Assembly: GCF_001425045.1 (NCBI RefSeq)
Contig: NZ_LMDJ01000001.1
Span: 1,095,590-1,159,589 of the forward strand
Origin: Massilia sp. Root351
Lineage (GTDB): Bacteria; Pseudomonadota; Gammaproteobacteria; Burkholderiales; Burkholderiaceae_D
DNA length: 64,000 bases
Direction: 5' to 3'
Below are positions 17,605 through 26,582 of the stretch, piece after piece; the first letter of the stretch is position 1, and each line of letters starts with the position of its first letter. The position numbers and the translations under genes were made by a program. The notes beneath the pieces are model-generated. The model saw only the letters and a list, made by a program, of their open reading frames with translations, was not told the DNA's origin and ran no database searches.

Positions 17605-19254
17605 ATGCAGAAACTGTTCCCATCCGCGCTGGCATGCGCCATTGCCGCCAGCCTGGCGCTGTCCTTCCCGGCGCACGCCGCCGCACCGAAGGCGGTCAAG
17701 GCCGCCGGGCAACAGCAGCCCAAGGTGCAGGAAGCGCCGCTGCGCGCCCACCTGGCTTTCCTGTCCAGCGACCTGCTGGAAGGACGAGGCACCGGCCAGC
17801 GCGGAGGCGACCTGACGGTGGCATACCTGGAAACCCAGGCGCTAGCTGCCGGCCTCAAGCCGCTGTCCGGCAAGAGCTTCCGCCAGGCGGTGCAGATCGC
17901 GGGCGTGAAGTCGCTGCCGGCCGAAAGCTCGCTGCGCCTGGAAGCCAACGGCGCCGCGCTGCCGGCTTCCTTCGGCAAGGACTGGGTATGGGCGCCCGGC
18001 GATGCGCAAGCTGCGCACAGCCTGGATGCCGAACTGGTCTTCGTCGGCTACGGCACCAGCGCCTCCGAAGAAGGGTGGAACGATTTCAAGGGCCAGAACC
18101 TGAAAGGCAAAGTGCTGGTCATGATGGTGAACGACCCGCAGCCGACCGCCGAACAGCCGAACCGCTTCGGTGGCAAGGCGCTGACCTATTACGGCCGCTG
18201 GACTTATAAATTCGAGGAAGCCGCGCGCCAGGGCGCCGCCGGCGTGCTGCTGATCCACACCACGCCGAGCGCATCGTACGGCTGGAGCGTGATCCAGAAC
18301 AGCTGGGACAACGTGGAACGCTTCCAGCTGGCGCAAGGCGACGTTGGCACCGGCCTGCAAGGCTGGATGACCGACGACACCGCGCGCGCCCTGTTCAGGG
18401 CCGCCGGCCAGGACCTGGACGCGCTGCGCGCCGCCGCTGAAAGCAAGGACTTCCAGCCGGTGCCGCTGAAAGCCAGAGTGTCCGGCGAGATGAAGGCCGC
18501 CGTGCGCCGCCTGGAGCAGTTCAATGTGGCCGGCGTGGTGCCGGGCACCGATCCCAAGCTGAAGGACGAAGTGGTGATCTACAGTGCGCATTGGGACCAC
18601 CTGGGCAAGCAGGGCACCGAAGGCGACACAATTTTCAACGGCGCCGTCGACAACGCCTCCGGTACTGCCGCGCTGCTGGCCATGGCCAGGGCAGCGTCGC
18701 TCAATCCGGCCAAGCGCAGCCAGATGTTCCTGTGGGTGGCGGCCGAAGAGCAGGGCCTGCTGGGCAGCGAGGCCTACGCCACCGCGCCGCTGTGGCCACT
18801 GGCCAAGACGGCCGCCAACCTGAACCTGGACAGCCTGAACTTCATCGGCGTCACGCGCGATATCGGCGCGGCGGGCAGCGAGCGCACCGAGTTGGGCAAG
18901 ATGGCCGAAGCCACCGCCAAGGCCATGAACATGGTCATCGCCGAAGCCAAGCCGGACCTGTCGGGCGGCTACTTCCGCAGCGACCACTTCAGCTTCGCCA
19001 AGGTGGGCGTGCCGGCCTTTTCGATTACCTCGGGCCGGGACTACCTGGGTGACAAGGCGGCTGCGAAAACCAAGACGGAGGCCTACAGCAAGCGCTATCA
19101 CCAGGTGTCGGATGAATATGATCCGGCCTGGGACCTGGCGGGCATGACGCAGCACGCGCAGTTCGCGCTGAATCTGGGCCGCATGGTGGCCGACGCGCCC
19201 AAGATGCCCGAGTGGAAAGCCGGCGACGCCTTCGGCAAGGCCCGCGCCAAGTAA
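17605..19254 (+). CDS. Secreted M28 family zinc aminopeptidase with PA domain
   Basis: A 549-residue exported peptidase with a signal peptide of about 24 residues ending FPAHAA. The N-terminal part contains a protease-associated insert (VLVMMVNDPQ to GAAGVLLIHTTPSASYGWSV). The catalytic domain shows the di-zinc ligands: HWDHLG, VDNASGTAALL, AAEEQGLLGSEAY, LNLDSLNF and SDHFSFAKVGVPAF. Members remove N-terminal residues or C-terminal dipeptides from peptides in the periplasm or medium. TACAAT (17542-17547) is a possible -10 box. A terminator hairpin follows the stop. Confidence 0.9.
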   Translation: MQKLFPSALACAIAASLALSFPAHAAAPKAVKAAGQQQPKVQEAPLRAHLAFLSSDLLEGRGTGQRGGDLTVAYLETQALAAGLKPLSGKSFRQAVQIAGVKSLPAESSLRLEANGAALPASFGKDWVWAPGDAQAAHSLDAELVFVGYGTSASEEGWNDFKGQNLKGKVLVMMVNDPQPTAEQPNRFGGKALTYYGRWTYKFEEAARQGAAGVLLIHTTPSASYGWSVIQNSWDNVERFQLAQGDVGTGLQGWMTDDTARALFRAAGQDLDALRAAAESKDFQPVPLKARVSGEMKAAVRRLEQFNVAGVVPGTDPKLKDEVVIYSAHWDHLGKQGTEGDTIFNGAVDNASGTAALLAMARAASLNPAKRSQMFLWVAAEEQGLLGSEAYATAPLWPLAKTAANLNLDSLNFIGVTRDIGAAGSERTELGKMAEATAKAMNMVIAEAKPDLSGGYFRSDHFSFAKVGVPAFSITSGRDYLGDKAAAKTKTEAYSKRYHQVSDEYDPAWDLAGMTQHAQFALNLGRMVADAPKMPEWKAGDAFGKARAK

Positions 19255-19270
19255 CGGTTTGCAAACCCCA

Positions 19271-19297
19271 GCCGCCTCCGGGCGGTTTTTGTTTTTT
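19271..19297 (+). terminator. Rho-independent terminator after the M28 peptidase
   Basis: A short GC-rich hairpin CCGCC-TCC-GGGCGG is followed directly by TTTTTGTTTTTT. It lies 17 nt past the peptidase stop and just before the next gene, which starts at 19311, so read-through probably supplies part of that gene's transcription. Confidence 0.7.
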
Positions 19298-19310
19298 AGA
19301 CGACTGCCCC

Positions 19311-20459
19311 ATGACAGCCACGCGCCTGACTTCCCTTGACGCCTTTCGCGGCTTCACCATCGCCAGCATGCTGCTGGTGAACAATCCCGGCGACTGGAGC
19401 CATCTGTACTCGCAGCTGGCGCACGCGCACTGGAACGGCTGGACCTTCACCGACTGGATCTTCCCTTTCTTCCTGTTCATCGGCGGCATCTCGATGGCGT
19501 TTTCGCTAGGGCGCGCGGCGGATGCCGGCGCGGACAAGGGCGCCTTGCTGCGCAAGCTGTTCAAGCGCGCGTTGCTGATTTTCCTGATCGGCTTCCTGCT
19601 CAACTACATCCCGCGCTTCGACCTGTCCAGTGTGCGCATCCCCGGCGTGCTGCAGCGCATTGCGCTGTGCACCGTGCTGGCGGCGCCGCTGGTGGTGTAT
19701 TTCAACTGGCGCCAGGTCACCTGGTGGATTGCCGGCCTGCTGGCGTGCTACAGCGCGGTGATGCTGCTGGTGCCGGTGCCGGATGTGAACGGCGTGGTGG
19801 GCGCCGGCGTGCTGGAACCTGGCCGTGACTTCGGCGCCTGGCTGGACCGCCAGTTCCTCAGCGGCCATATGTGGGCGCAATCGAAGACGTGGGACCCGGA
19901 AGGCCTGTTCACCACCATTCCGGCGCTGTGCAGCCAGTTGATCGGCGTGCTGGCCGGGCGCTGGCTGATGGCGCAGCGCGCGCGGCCCGAACAAACCGTG
20001 TGGATGATGCTGGCCGGCCTGGCGCTGCTGCTTGCCGGCGCCATGCTGGACGTGGTGCTAATGCCGATCAACAAGAGCTTGTGGAGCACGTCCTACTGCC
20101 TGTTCATCAGCGGCTGGGCGCTGCTGATGTTCTCGGTCTTCTACTGGCTGCTGGACGCCAATCCGTCGCCATGGCTGCGCGCCAAGGCGCAAGGCGGGGC
20201 GAAGTTCTTCATCATCTACGGCATGAACGCGCTGTTCATTTTCGCCTTCTCCGGCCTGGTGGCCAAGATGCTGGGCTTCATCAGGTTCGCGCAGGAGGAC
20301 GGCACGCAGCGCCCGCTCGGCGCCATGCTGTACGCGCCCATCAAGGCGCTGCCCCTGCAGCCGGAGGCCGCCTCGCTGCTGCACGCGCTGTTGTTCAACG
20401 CCGCCATGTTTGCGGTGGCCTGGTTCATGTGGCGCCGGCGCTGGTACGTTAAGGTGTAA
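19311..20459 (+). CDS. Membrane acyltransferase, heparan-alpha-glucosaminide N-acetyltransferase-like (NagX/DUF5009)
   Basis: A 382-residue inner-membrane protein with about ten membrane segments. The start RLTSLDAFRGFTIASMLLVNNPGDW is the hallmark of the YeiB/HGSNAT-like family; the downstream HAHWNGWTFTDWIFPFFLFIGG carries the conserved His and Asp-Trp pair. Family members are proposed to transfer acetyl groups across the membrane onto amino sugars, and in bacteria they are often linked to N-acetylglucosamine use (NagX). No nag genes are adjacent, so the substrate is uncertain. The start is the ATG after the peptidase terminator. Confidence 0.85.
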   Translation: MTATRLTSLDAFRGFTIASMLLVNNPGDWSHLYSQLAHAHWNGWTFTDWIFPFFLFIGGISMAFSLGRAADAGADKGALLRKLFKRALLIFLIGFLLNYIPRFDLSSVRIPGVLQRIALCTVLAAPLVVYFNWRQVTWWIAGLLACYSAVMLLVPVPDVNGVVGAGVLEPGRDFGAWLDRQFLSGHMWAQSKTWDPEGLFTTIPALCSQLIGVLAGRWLMAQRARPEQTVWMMLAGLALLLAGAMLDVVLMPINKSLWSTSYCLFISGWALLMFSVFYWLLDANPSPWLRAKAQGGAKFFIIYGMNALFIFAFSGLVAKMLGFIRFAQEDGTQRPLGAMLYAPIKALPLQPEAASLLHALLFNAAMFAVAWFMWRRRWYVKV

Positions 20460-20479
20460 TGCGGGACGAACGGCGAGTG

Positions 20480-20623
20480 CTACCTGGACTCCAGATACAG
20501 GGGCTCGGGCGCCATGTCGATGCCATTCCGCCATACGACCGTTCCGCCTTCGATACAGGCTTTGGCGGACCGTTGCGGGTCACGCAGCGGTCGCTACACC
20601 GGGTGGCCGGCACGGTGAAGCAG
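20480..20623 (-). pseudogene. Degenerate DUF2442-family fragment
   Basis: On the minus strand a frame reads GGTVVWRNGIDMAPEPLYLESR then stop. It resembles the C-terminal signature of DUF2442 proteins as I recall it (W-P-N-G-x-D-x-x-P-x-x-L-Y). Upstream in the same frame is GHPV, an in-frame TAG (20596-20594), then RPLRDPQRSAK, where DUF2442 proteins usually have GPVF-x-PLRDP. The frame therefore continues through the stop, and no N-terminal half or start codon is visible. The fragment lies just downstream of the AraC stop at 20638 on the same strand. DUF2442 proteins are often small toxin-antitoxin-linked partners. Confidence 0.5.
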
Positions 20624-20637
20624 GCCAGGGCCGACGC

Positions 20638-21636
20638 TTAGCCTTTGCCCTTGGTTTCCCTTGCAGGCGCGTGGTTGACGAGGTCGGACGGCGTCATGCC
20701 GAACCAGCGCTTGCAGGCGCGGTAGAACGCGCTGGGCTCCGAGAAGCCGAGCTGGAAGCTGAGCACCTTCAGTGACAGCTCGCCGGCAGCCAGCGACTGG
20801 CGTGCCAGTTCGCGCCGCGTGTCGTCCACCAGCGCGGTGAAGCTGGTGCCTTCCTCCGCCAGCCGCCGCTGCAAGGTGCGTTCGCTCATCATCATGTGCG
20901 CGGCCATGTCTTCGCGCTGCGGCGGGCCTTTCGGCAGCATGGCCGCCACCATCGCTTGCACGCGCGCGCCGATGGTCGGCGGCTGTGCCTGCGCCAGGCT
21001 GGCCAGCACTCCGCTGCCGCCCCGGTAGCCGGGCAGCGCGGACACCAGGTCGGCGTCGGCAAATTCCATCACGTTGTGGGGACGGTTGAAATGGACCGGG
21101 CAGCCGAAAGTCTGCGCGTACATGTCCGCGTTGGCCGGTTCCGGGAAGGCGTACTCCACTTGCACCGGCCTGGCCTCGTCATTGCCGGCCGCGCTGCGCA
21201 GGCTGCGCAGCAGCACGCACCAGACGAAGTCATAGCGCTGTTGCGGCACCACGCGCTGCGCGCCGGGCAGCACCAGTCCCACGCGCGTGTGGCCGTGGCA
21301 GCGCTCGATGCTGCTTTGCACGGTGGGCGAGACCAGCATGATGTGACCCATCACGCCCAGCCAGCCGAGGCGGTGCGGCGTCGATATCTTCAGGCCGATC
21401 AGCGGGTCCCGCGAGTGCTCAACCAGCAGCGACCAGAGATGGCTCAGTTTATCGGACAGCGCGAGCGCGTCGCACGCGAGGCCGTCGCCTTCGTCCAGGC
21501 CGGCCTGCTGGAACAGCGCTTCGGCTTGCACGCCCGAATGCGCCAGGCGCGACTTGACGCCGCGCACCAGGTGCAGGGCGGACGAGTAGCCCGTGCCGGG
21601 TCCCAAGAGTGCTTCGTTCATGTCCCATGTCTCCAT
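20638..21636 (-). CDS. AraC family transcriptional regulator with arabinose-binding-like N-terminal domain
   Basis: A 332-residue regulator with the same architecture as the one at 188-1258. The N-terminal Arabinose_bd-type domain contains LGWLGVMGHIMLVSPTVQSSIER. The C-terminal helix-turn-helix pair includes MMSERTLQRRLAEEGTSFTALVDDTRRELA and LGFSEPSAFYRACKRWFGMTP. The ATG at 21636 or the one at 21621 (MNEALLGPG) may be used. The flanking sequence on the start side is AT-rich, as expected for a promoter. The neighbouring isochorismatase-fold hydrolase lies upstream on the same strand, and the target is unknown. Confidence 0.88.
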   Translation of the reverse strand: METWDMNEALLGPGTGYSSALHLVRGVKSRLAHSGVQAEALFQQAGLDEGDGLACDALALSDKLSHLWSLLVEHSRDPLIGLKISTPHRLGWLGVMGHIMLVSPTVQSSIERCHGHTRVGLVLPGAQRVVPQQRYDFVWCVLLRSLRSAAGNDEARPVQVEYAFPEPANADMYAQTFGCPVHFNRPHNVMEFADADLVSALPGYRGGSGVLASLAQAQPPTIGARVQAMVAAMLPKGPPQREDMAAHMMMSERTLQRRLAEEGTSFTALVDDTRRELARQSLAAGELSLKVLSFQLGFSEPSAFYRACKRWFGMTPSDLVNHAPARETKGKG

Positions 21637-21798
21637 TGCGAACGACCGTGCTTATTTTTGACGGTTCGCGCTGCGTCTTTTTTGTAAATTATTAACGCAT
21701 GAAATTTACCGGCGCCAGCAGCAAAAAATTAGACGCGGGACTCTATCGCGCAGGACGCGGTTTCGTGCTAAGGGGGGGGCAGGATAGGAAGCAGGGCA

Positions 21799-21818
21799 GG
21801 GGCGGCGGGCGCCGCCCC
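21799..21818 (-). terminator. GC-rich hairpin after the hydrolase gene
   Basis: Perfect 8-bp stem GGGGCGGC / GCCGCCCC with a 4-nt loop, 9 nt past the stop of the gene ending at 21828. There is no T-run on the minus strand, so it may be a weak intrinsic terminator or a 3'-end stabilising hairpin. Confidence 0.4.
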
Positions 21819-21827
21819 TTGGGGAGA

Positions 21828-22469
21828 TTACTTACCGCCTTCGTTGGCGTGTTCGCCCAGGATCTGCTTGGCGTAGCGGATGCCGATGCCATAGGCCGAG
21901 TGAGCCTTGAAGATGTCCATGCAGCCGTCGTAGGTCTCGCCGCGCGCCCAGTCGCGCTGCAGTTCGCACATCCACTGCAGCGAGTTGGTCGGCGTGGCGC
22001 CGGCCTGGATCATGCGCTGGATGGCGCGGTCGTGCGCCTCCATGGTGGTGTCGCCGCAGGCGTCGGTCGGCACGAAGATCTCGTAGCCTTCAGCCAGCAT
22101 CTGCAGGGTCGGGAAGGTCACGCACACTTCGGTCCACAGGCCGGCGATGATCACGCGCTTGCGGCCGGTGGCCTTGATGGCGTCCTTAAAGTTCTGGTCC
22201 TCCCACGAGTTCATCGAGGTGCGGTCGATCGGCTTCTGGTCCGGGAACACGGACTGGATTTCCGGGATCAGGTGGCCGCTGAAGGTTTCCGACGCGATGG
22301 TGGTCAGGATGGTCGGCACGCCGAACAGCTTGGCGGTCTTGGCCAGGATTTGCGCGTTGTGCAGGATGGCGGTGCGCTCGTGAGACATGGTGCCGAACAG
22401 CATTTGCGGCTGGTGGTCGATCAGGGCCAGCACGCAGTCTTGCGGGTTGAGCAGGGTGTTGTAGGACAT
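21828..22469 (-). CDS. Isochorismatase-fold hydrolase, YcaC-like
   Basis: A 213-residue cysteine hydrolase. The triad candidates are Asp in VLALIDHQPQM, the Lys of GRKRVIIAGL and the nucleophile Cys in GLWTEVCVTFPTL. The non-proline cis-peptide motif before the Cys is typical. The YcaC subgroup forms octamers and its substrate is unsettled. The start at MSYNTLLNPQDC is supported by GGAGAGAAC immediately upstream. An in-frame ATG 10 codons earlier has no binding site. It is a single-gene unit ending at a GC-rich hairpin. Confidence 0.9.
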   Translation of the reverse strand: MSYNTLLNPQDCVLALIDHQPQMLFGTMSHERTAILHNAQILAKTAKLFGVPTILTTIASETFSGHLIPEIQSVFPDQKPIDRTSMNSWEDQNFKDAIKATGRKRVIIAGLWTEVCVTFPTLQMLAEGYEIFVPTDACGDTTMEAHDRAIQRMIQAGATPTNSLQWMCELQRDWARGETYDGCMDIFKAHSAYGIGIRYAKQILGEHANEGGK

Positions 22470-22580
22470 GGTTCTCTCCGTGAAAAGTAGGGGTGGCAAA
22501 GCACGTTCGCACTTTGCCAGCTTTGCCTGATTTGCACGTCTGCTATAAGGACTGCCCCTGCTCTTGCTTACGGGAGAGCG

Positions 22581-23780
22581 TTACTCCTTGCCGATAAATT
22601 CGCTGGCATATACCAGCGCGGCGATCAGCGGGAACGCGAGCCCGGTCAGCAGCACGCCGTGCCAGCCGTGGTGGGCGTACATCCACGCGCCCAGCGAGGA
22701 GCCGATGGCGCCGCCGCAGAAGAAGATCGCCATGTACAAGCCGTTCAGCCGGCTGCGCACGTCTTCGCCCAGCGCGAAGATGGCGCGCTGGCCGGTGACC
22801 AGGCTGGCCGACACGCCGGCGTCGAGCACGATGGAGGCGGCCACCAGCAAACCCAGGTCGAACATGCGCCCGCCCTGCAGCAGCAGCGGCGTGCCGAAGG
22901 CCAGCAGCGCGGCGGCCAGCGCCATGCCGGTGGTGGCGCGGCTCTTGCCTTGGTCGGCGCGCCGGCCGGCATGCGGCGAGGCGATGGCGCCGGCCACGCC
23001 GGCCAGCGCGAAGATGGCGATGCCGGTTTGCGACAGGCCGAAATACGGCGCCGCCAGCACCAGCGGCACCGTGGTCCAGAACAGGCTGAAGGCGCCGAAC
23101 ATGCAGGCCTGGTAGGCGGCGCGGCGGCGCAGCACGGGTGTGCTCTTCAGCAACTGCCACAGCGAGGCCAGCAGTGCGCCGTAAGGCATGGCCGATACCG
23201 GCTGGCGCTTGGGCAGCTTACGGTGCAGCAGCAAGGCCAGCAGCGCCGTGCCGATAGCCGACAGCACGAAGATGGCGTGCCAGTTGAGCGCGTCGGTGAC
23301 CAGGCTGGACACCGGGCGCGCCAGCATGATGCCCATCAGCAGGCCCGACACCACTTTGCCGACTATCTGCCCGCGCATGTGGGGCGGCGCCAGGTGGGCG
23401 GCGAACGGCACCACCACCTGGGCCGCTACCGAGCCCAGGCCGATGCACAGCGCGGCGGCCAGGAACAGGCCGGCGTTGCTGGTGCTGGCGGCCACCAGCA
23501 GCGCGGCCGAGGTGGCCGCCAGGCAGGTGACGATGAGGCGGCGGTTTTCCTGCAGGTCGCCCAGCGGGACGATGAAAATCATGCCCAGGCAATAGCCGAT
23601 CTGTGTCAGCGTGACGATCAGCCCCGCAGCGCCGGGCGACAGGCCGGTGGCCAGGCTGATGGGGCCGACCAGCGGCTGCGCGTAATACAAATTGGCGACG
23701 ATAAGGCCGGTGGCGGTCGCCAGCAGCAGTACCATGCCGGAGGAAATCCCCGGCACGGCGATGGTTGGATTGGTGGTCAA
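22581..23780 (-). CDS. MFS transporter
   Basis: A 399-residue inner-membrane exporter-like protein with 12 predicted membrane segments. The motif-A-like loop FIVPLGDLQENRRLI lies between segments 2 and 3, with a similar RADQGKSRATTG loop after segment 8. I chose a TTG start (LTTNPTIAVPG) because AGGAG sits 5 nt upstream; a longer ATG form from 23852 has no ribosome-binding site. The GLIVANLYYAQPL start is common in the YnfM/CynX-like MFS subgroup, often annotated as drug or metabolite exporters. The substrate is unknown. Confidence 0.85.
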   Translation of the reverse strand: MTTNPTIAVPGISSGMVLLLATATGLIVANLYYAQPLVGPISLATGLSPGAAGLIVTLTQIGYCLGMIFIVPLGDLQENRRLIVTCLAATSAALLVAASTSNAGLFLAAALCIGLGSVAAQVVVPFAAHLAPPHMRGQIVGKVVSGLLMGIMLARPVSSLVTDALNWHAIFVLSAIGTALLALLLHRKLPKRQPVSAMPYGALLASLWQLLKSTPVLRRRAAYQACMFGAFSLFWTTVPLVLAAPYFGLSQTGIAIFALAGVAGAIASPHAGRRADQGKSRATTGMALAAALLAFGTPLLLQGGRMFDLGLLVAASIVLDAGVSASLVTGQRAIFALGEDVRSRLNGLYMAIFFCGGAIGSSLGAWMYAHHGWHGVLLTGLAFPLIAALVYASEFIGKE

Positions 23781-23927
23781 CGGAACTCCTGGATGCAGAA
23801 CTACGAGTGCCAGGCCCTGCTTGGAAAATGGCGGGCTTAGCCGGACAAACATTGTAGTGGGGAATCCAGATCCCTGCTGGCGGCGGCCGGATATAACGGG
23901 TATATCCGGCCGGGCATGGCGGCGCCG

Positions 23928-25370
23928 CTACAGCGTGCGCAGGAAGGCGGTGAGGTCGGCTTTTTCTTTTTCGCTGAGCCTGGTTTCCAGGATCAGGTTG
24001 AAAAATTCCACCGTGTCTTCCAAGGTCAGCAGGCGGCCGTCGTGCAGATAGGGCGGGGATTCCTTGATGCCGCGCAGGGGAAAGGTCTTGATGGGCCCGT
24101 CTGACGCGGCCATCATGCCGTTGACGATGCGCGGCTTGTAGAAGCGTTCGGTTTTCAGGTTGTGCATCAGGTTGTCGGTGTAGTAGGGCGCGGCGTGGCA
24201 GATGGAACATTGGGCCTTGCCGAAGAACAGTGCCTGGCCGCGCAGCTCGCTGTCATTGGCCTTGTTCGGGTCGAGCTTGCCGTTGATGCCCAGCTTGGGC
24301 GCGGGCGGGAAGTCCAGCAGCGCCTGGAACTCGGCCATGAAATGCACCTGGCTGCCGCGCTCGAGCGGGTTGATGCCTTTCTTGGTGGCGATCACCGGAT
24401 CGCCGTCGAAGTAGGCGGCGCGCTGCTCGAACTCGGTGAAGTCCTCTACCGTCTTGAGCGCGCGCTGCGAGCCGAACAGGCGCTGGATGTTCAAGCCGCG
24501 CAAGGTTGGCGTGTCGATGCGGTGGCGGAAGATCTGCGGGCGGATGTCGCCCACCAGGTGCGTGGCGCCGTTGCTGTGGCCGTTGGCATGGCAGTCCAGG
24601 CAGGCCACGCCGCGGCTGGGACGCTCGGCGCGGCGGTCTTCGGTCTGGTTGAACTGCTGCTGCGGGAAGGGCGTGAGCAGCAGGCGCAGGCCTTCGAGCT
24701 GCTTGGGATTGAGCAGGCCATTGAACATGCCGTGAAAGTTGTCGATGGTGAGCAGCTTGCCGCCGGACACGTCGCCCAGGTCGGGCCGCGTGGTGAGGAA
24801 GATCGGCGCGGGGAACTCGGGCAGGAAGTGGTCGGGCAAGTCGAAGTCGAGGTCGAAGCGGGTCAGGTCGCGCTGCTCCTGGCGCTTCAGTTCGTCGATC
24901 TGGAATTGCGGGAACAGCATGCCGCCTTCGGCGTGATTGGGATGCGGCAGCGGCAGGAAGCCGGCCGGGAACAGGTCGCGCGCGCGGATGTCGTCGGCGC
25001 CCAGGTCGGCCAGGCGCTGCCAGCTCATGCCCGCGGGCAGCTTGACGCGCACCCCACCTTGCACAGGCTTGCCCCGGAACATGGTGGCGCCGCTGGGACG
25101 GTTGGCCAGGTCATAGCGCTGGGCCAGCAGCTCGCGCTGGCGCTGCATCAGGGCGGCGCGCGCGGCGCGCATGCGCGCCAGCGTTGCGCCGAAGTCTTCG
25201 GTGATGTCCACCTTCATGTAGCTGGTGGGACGCTCCGGCGGCGCAGGCGGATGGGACAGGACGGGCTGCGCGGCGAAAGCGGCGGCCGCAATGGCAGCGG
25301 CGGCGGCAAGCGTGGCGATGCGGATGGCGAAGGCGGCGACGGCGCTGCCCGTGGCGGTCGGGGTTTTCAT
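23928..25370 (-). CDS. Di-haem cytochrome c peroxidase-like protein (MauG/CcpA type)
   Basis: A 480-residue periplasmic protein. The signal peptide ends near AAFAAQP (about residue 35). Two covalent haem sites are visible, CLDCH at 257-261 and CSICH at 388-392, in the spacing of bacterial di-haem peroxidases. The late segment FPLRGIKESPPYLHDGRLLTLEDTVEFFN is the conserved C-terminal signature of this family. It may reduce hydrogen peroxide with electrons from a periplasmic carrier or carry out a MauG-like oxidation. The N-terminal 220 residues are longer than in classical CcpA. GGAGAG lies upstream of the ATG. Confidence 0.88.
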   Translation of the reverse strand: MKTPTATGSAVAAFAIRIATLAAAAAIAAAAFAAQPVLSHPPAPPERPTSYMKVDITEDFGATLARMRAARAALMQRQRELLAQRYDLANRPSGATMFRGKPVQGGVRVKLPAGMSWQRLADLGADDIRARDLFPAGFLPLPHPNHAEGGMLFPQFQIDELKRQEQRDLTRFDLDFDLPDHFLPEFPAPIFLTTRPDLGDVSGGKLLTIDNFHGMFNGLLNPKQLEGLRLLLTPFPQQQFNQTEDRRAERPSRGVACLDCHANGHSNGATHLVGDIRPQIFRHRIDTPTLRGLNIQRLFGSQRALKTVEDFTEFEQRAAYFDGDPVIATKKGINPLERGSQVHFMAEFQALLDFPPAPKLGINGKLDPNKANDSELRGQALFFGKAQCSICHAAPYYTDNLMHNLKTERFYKPRIVNGMMAASDGPIKTFPLRGIKESPPYLHDGRLLTLEDTVEFFNLILETRLSEKEKADLTAFLRTL

Positions 25371-25442
25371 TGCACTCTCCTGCTGCGTGGCCGGGCAAGC
25401 TGCCCTGTTCCAGTTAAGCAGGCAGGAGAGGTATGGCTATGC

Positions 25443-26453
25443 TTAAGGCGTGCGCATTTGCGCTGGCTCAAGCCGCTCGCGGAGACCGGCCGTGATCTGG
25501 TAGGAATGCAGGCGCTTGCTGTGCTCGAAGATCTGCGAGGTGATCATCAGTTCGTCCGGCTGGGTGCTGTCGATAAAGCCTTGCAGCTGTTTTTTCACCG
25601 TCTGCGGCGAGCCGATCGCCGAGCAGGACAGCACCGAATCGAGCATGGCGTTTTCCTGCGGGCCCAGGCTCTGGCGGTAGTTGGCCAGCGGCGGCGGCAA
25701 CTGCGACGGCCGGCCGGTGCGCAGGTTGACGAAGGCCTGCTGCATCGAGGTGGCCAGCAGTTGCGCTTCTTCGTCGGTGTCGGCCGCGAACACATTGAAG
25801 CCCAGCATCACATACGGCTTGTCCAGCTGCGCCGACGGCTTGAAGTTGGCACGGTACAGCGCCACCGCCTGCATCATCTGCGCCGGCGCGAAATGCGAGG
25901 CGAACGCATAGGGCAGGCCCAGGTGCGCGGCCAGCTGCGCACCGAACAGGCTGGAGCCGAGTATCCACAGCGGCACCTTGGCGCCTTTGCCGGGCACCGC
26001 CAGCACTTGCTGGCGCGGCGCGTCGGACAGGTAGTCCTGCAGCTCCAGCACGTCCTGCGGGAACTCGTCCGCGTCGGATGCCAGGCTGCGGCGCAGGGCG
26101 CGCGCGGTGGTCTGGTCCGAACCGGGTGCGCGGCCCAGGCCGAGGTCGATGCGGCCCGGGTGCAGCGCTTCCAGCGTGCCGAACTGCTCGGCGATCACCA
26201 GCGGCGAGTGGTTCGGCAGCATGATGCCGCCCGCACCGACCCGGATGGTCTTGGTGCCGGCCGCCACGTGCGCCATCACCACCGACGTGGCGGCACTGGC
26301 GATGCCCGGCATGCCGTGGTGTTCCGCCAGCCAGTAGCGCTGGTAGCCCCAGCGTTCACCGTGCTGGGCCAGATCGAGCGTGTTGCGCAGCGAGGCGGCG
26401 GCATCGCTGCCAAGCGCGATGGGGGAGAGGTCGAGTATGGAAAATGGCGTCAT
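25443..26453 (-). CDS. Luciferase-like (LLM class) flavin-dependent monooxygenase
   Basis: A 336-residue cytoplasmic protein of the bacterial luciferase-like TIM-barrel family. The N-terminal FSILDLSPI and [25 protein letters not shown] are typical of the YhbW/alkanal-monooxygenase-like subgroup. [37 protein letters not shown] is the subgroup's most conserved stretch, here cited by its ends. Members use reduced FMN and oxygen on varied substrates, so the substrate cannot be inferred. It is divergent from the secreted dipeptidase gene 129 bp away. Confidence 0.9.
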   Translation of the reverse strand: MTPFSILDLSPIALGSDAAASLRNTLDLAQHGERWGYQRYWLAEHHGMPGIASAATSVVMAHVAAGTKTIRVGAGGIMLPNHSPLVIAEQFGTLEALHPGRIDLGLGRAPGSDQTTARALRRSLASDADEFPQDVLELQDYLSDAPRQQVLAVPGKGAKVPLWILGSSLFGAQLAAHLGLPYAFASHFAPAQMMQAVALYRANFKPSAQLDKPYVMLGFNVFAADTDEEAQLLATSMQQAFVNLRTGRPSQLPPPLANYRQSLGPQENAMLDSVLSCSAIGSPQTVKKQLQGFIDSTQPDELMITSQIFEHSKRLHSYQITAGLRERLEPAQMRTP

Positions 26454-26582
26454 GGCTGTGATATGGCGGCGGCAAGCCGGGTTTCAATGAAGGCCCTGAC
26501 GCGCTCATGGCCTTTCCGTTACACTTGTTTGGCTTTTTTGAAATTTTGTCCAGAACACTAACACTAACCCAAGAGACGAGAC

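Noticed and set aside
20459..20641. Small plus-strand frame after the acyltransferase
   Set aside because: No ribosome-binding site; the minus strand here shows a recognisable DUF2442-style fragment instead.
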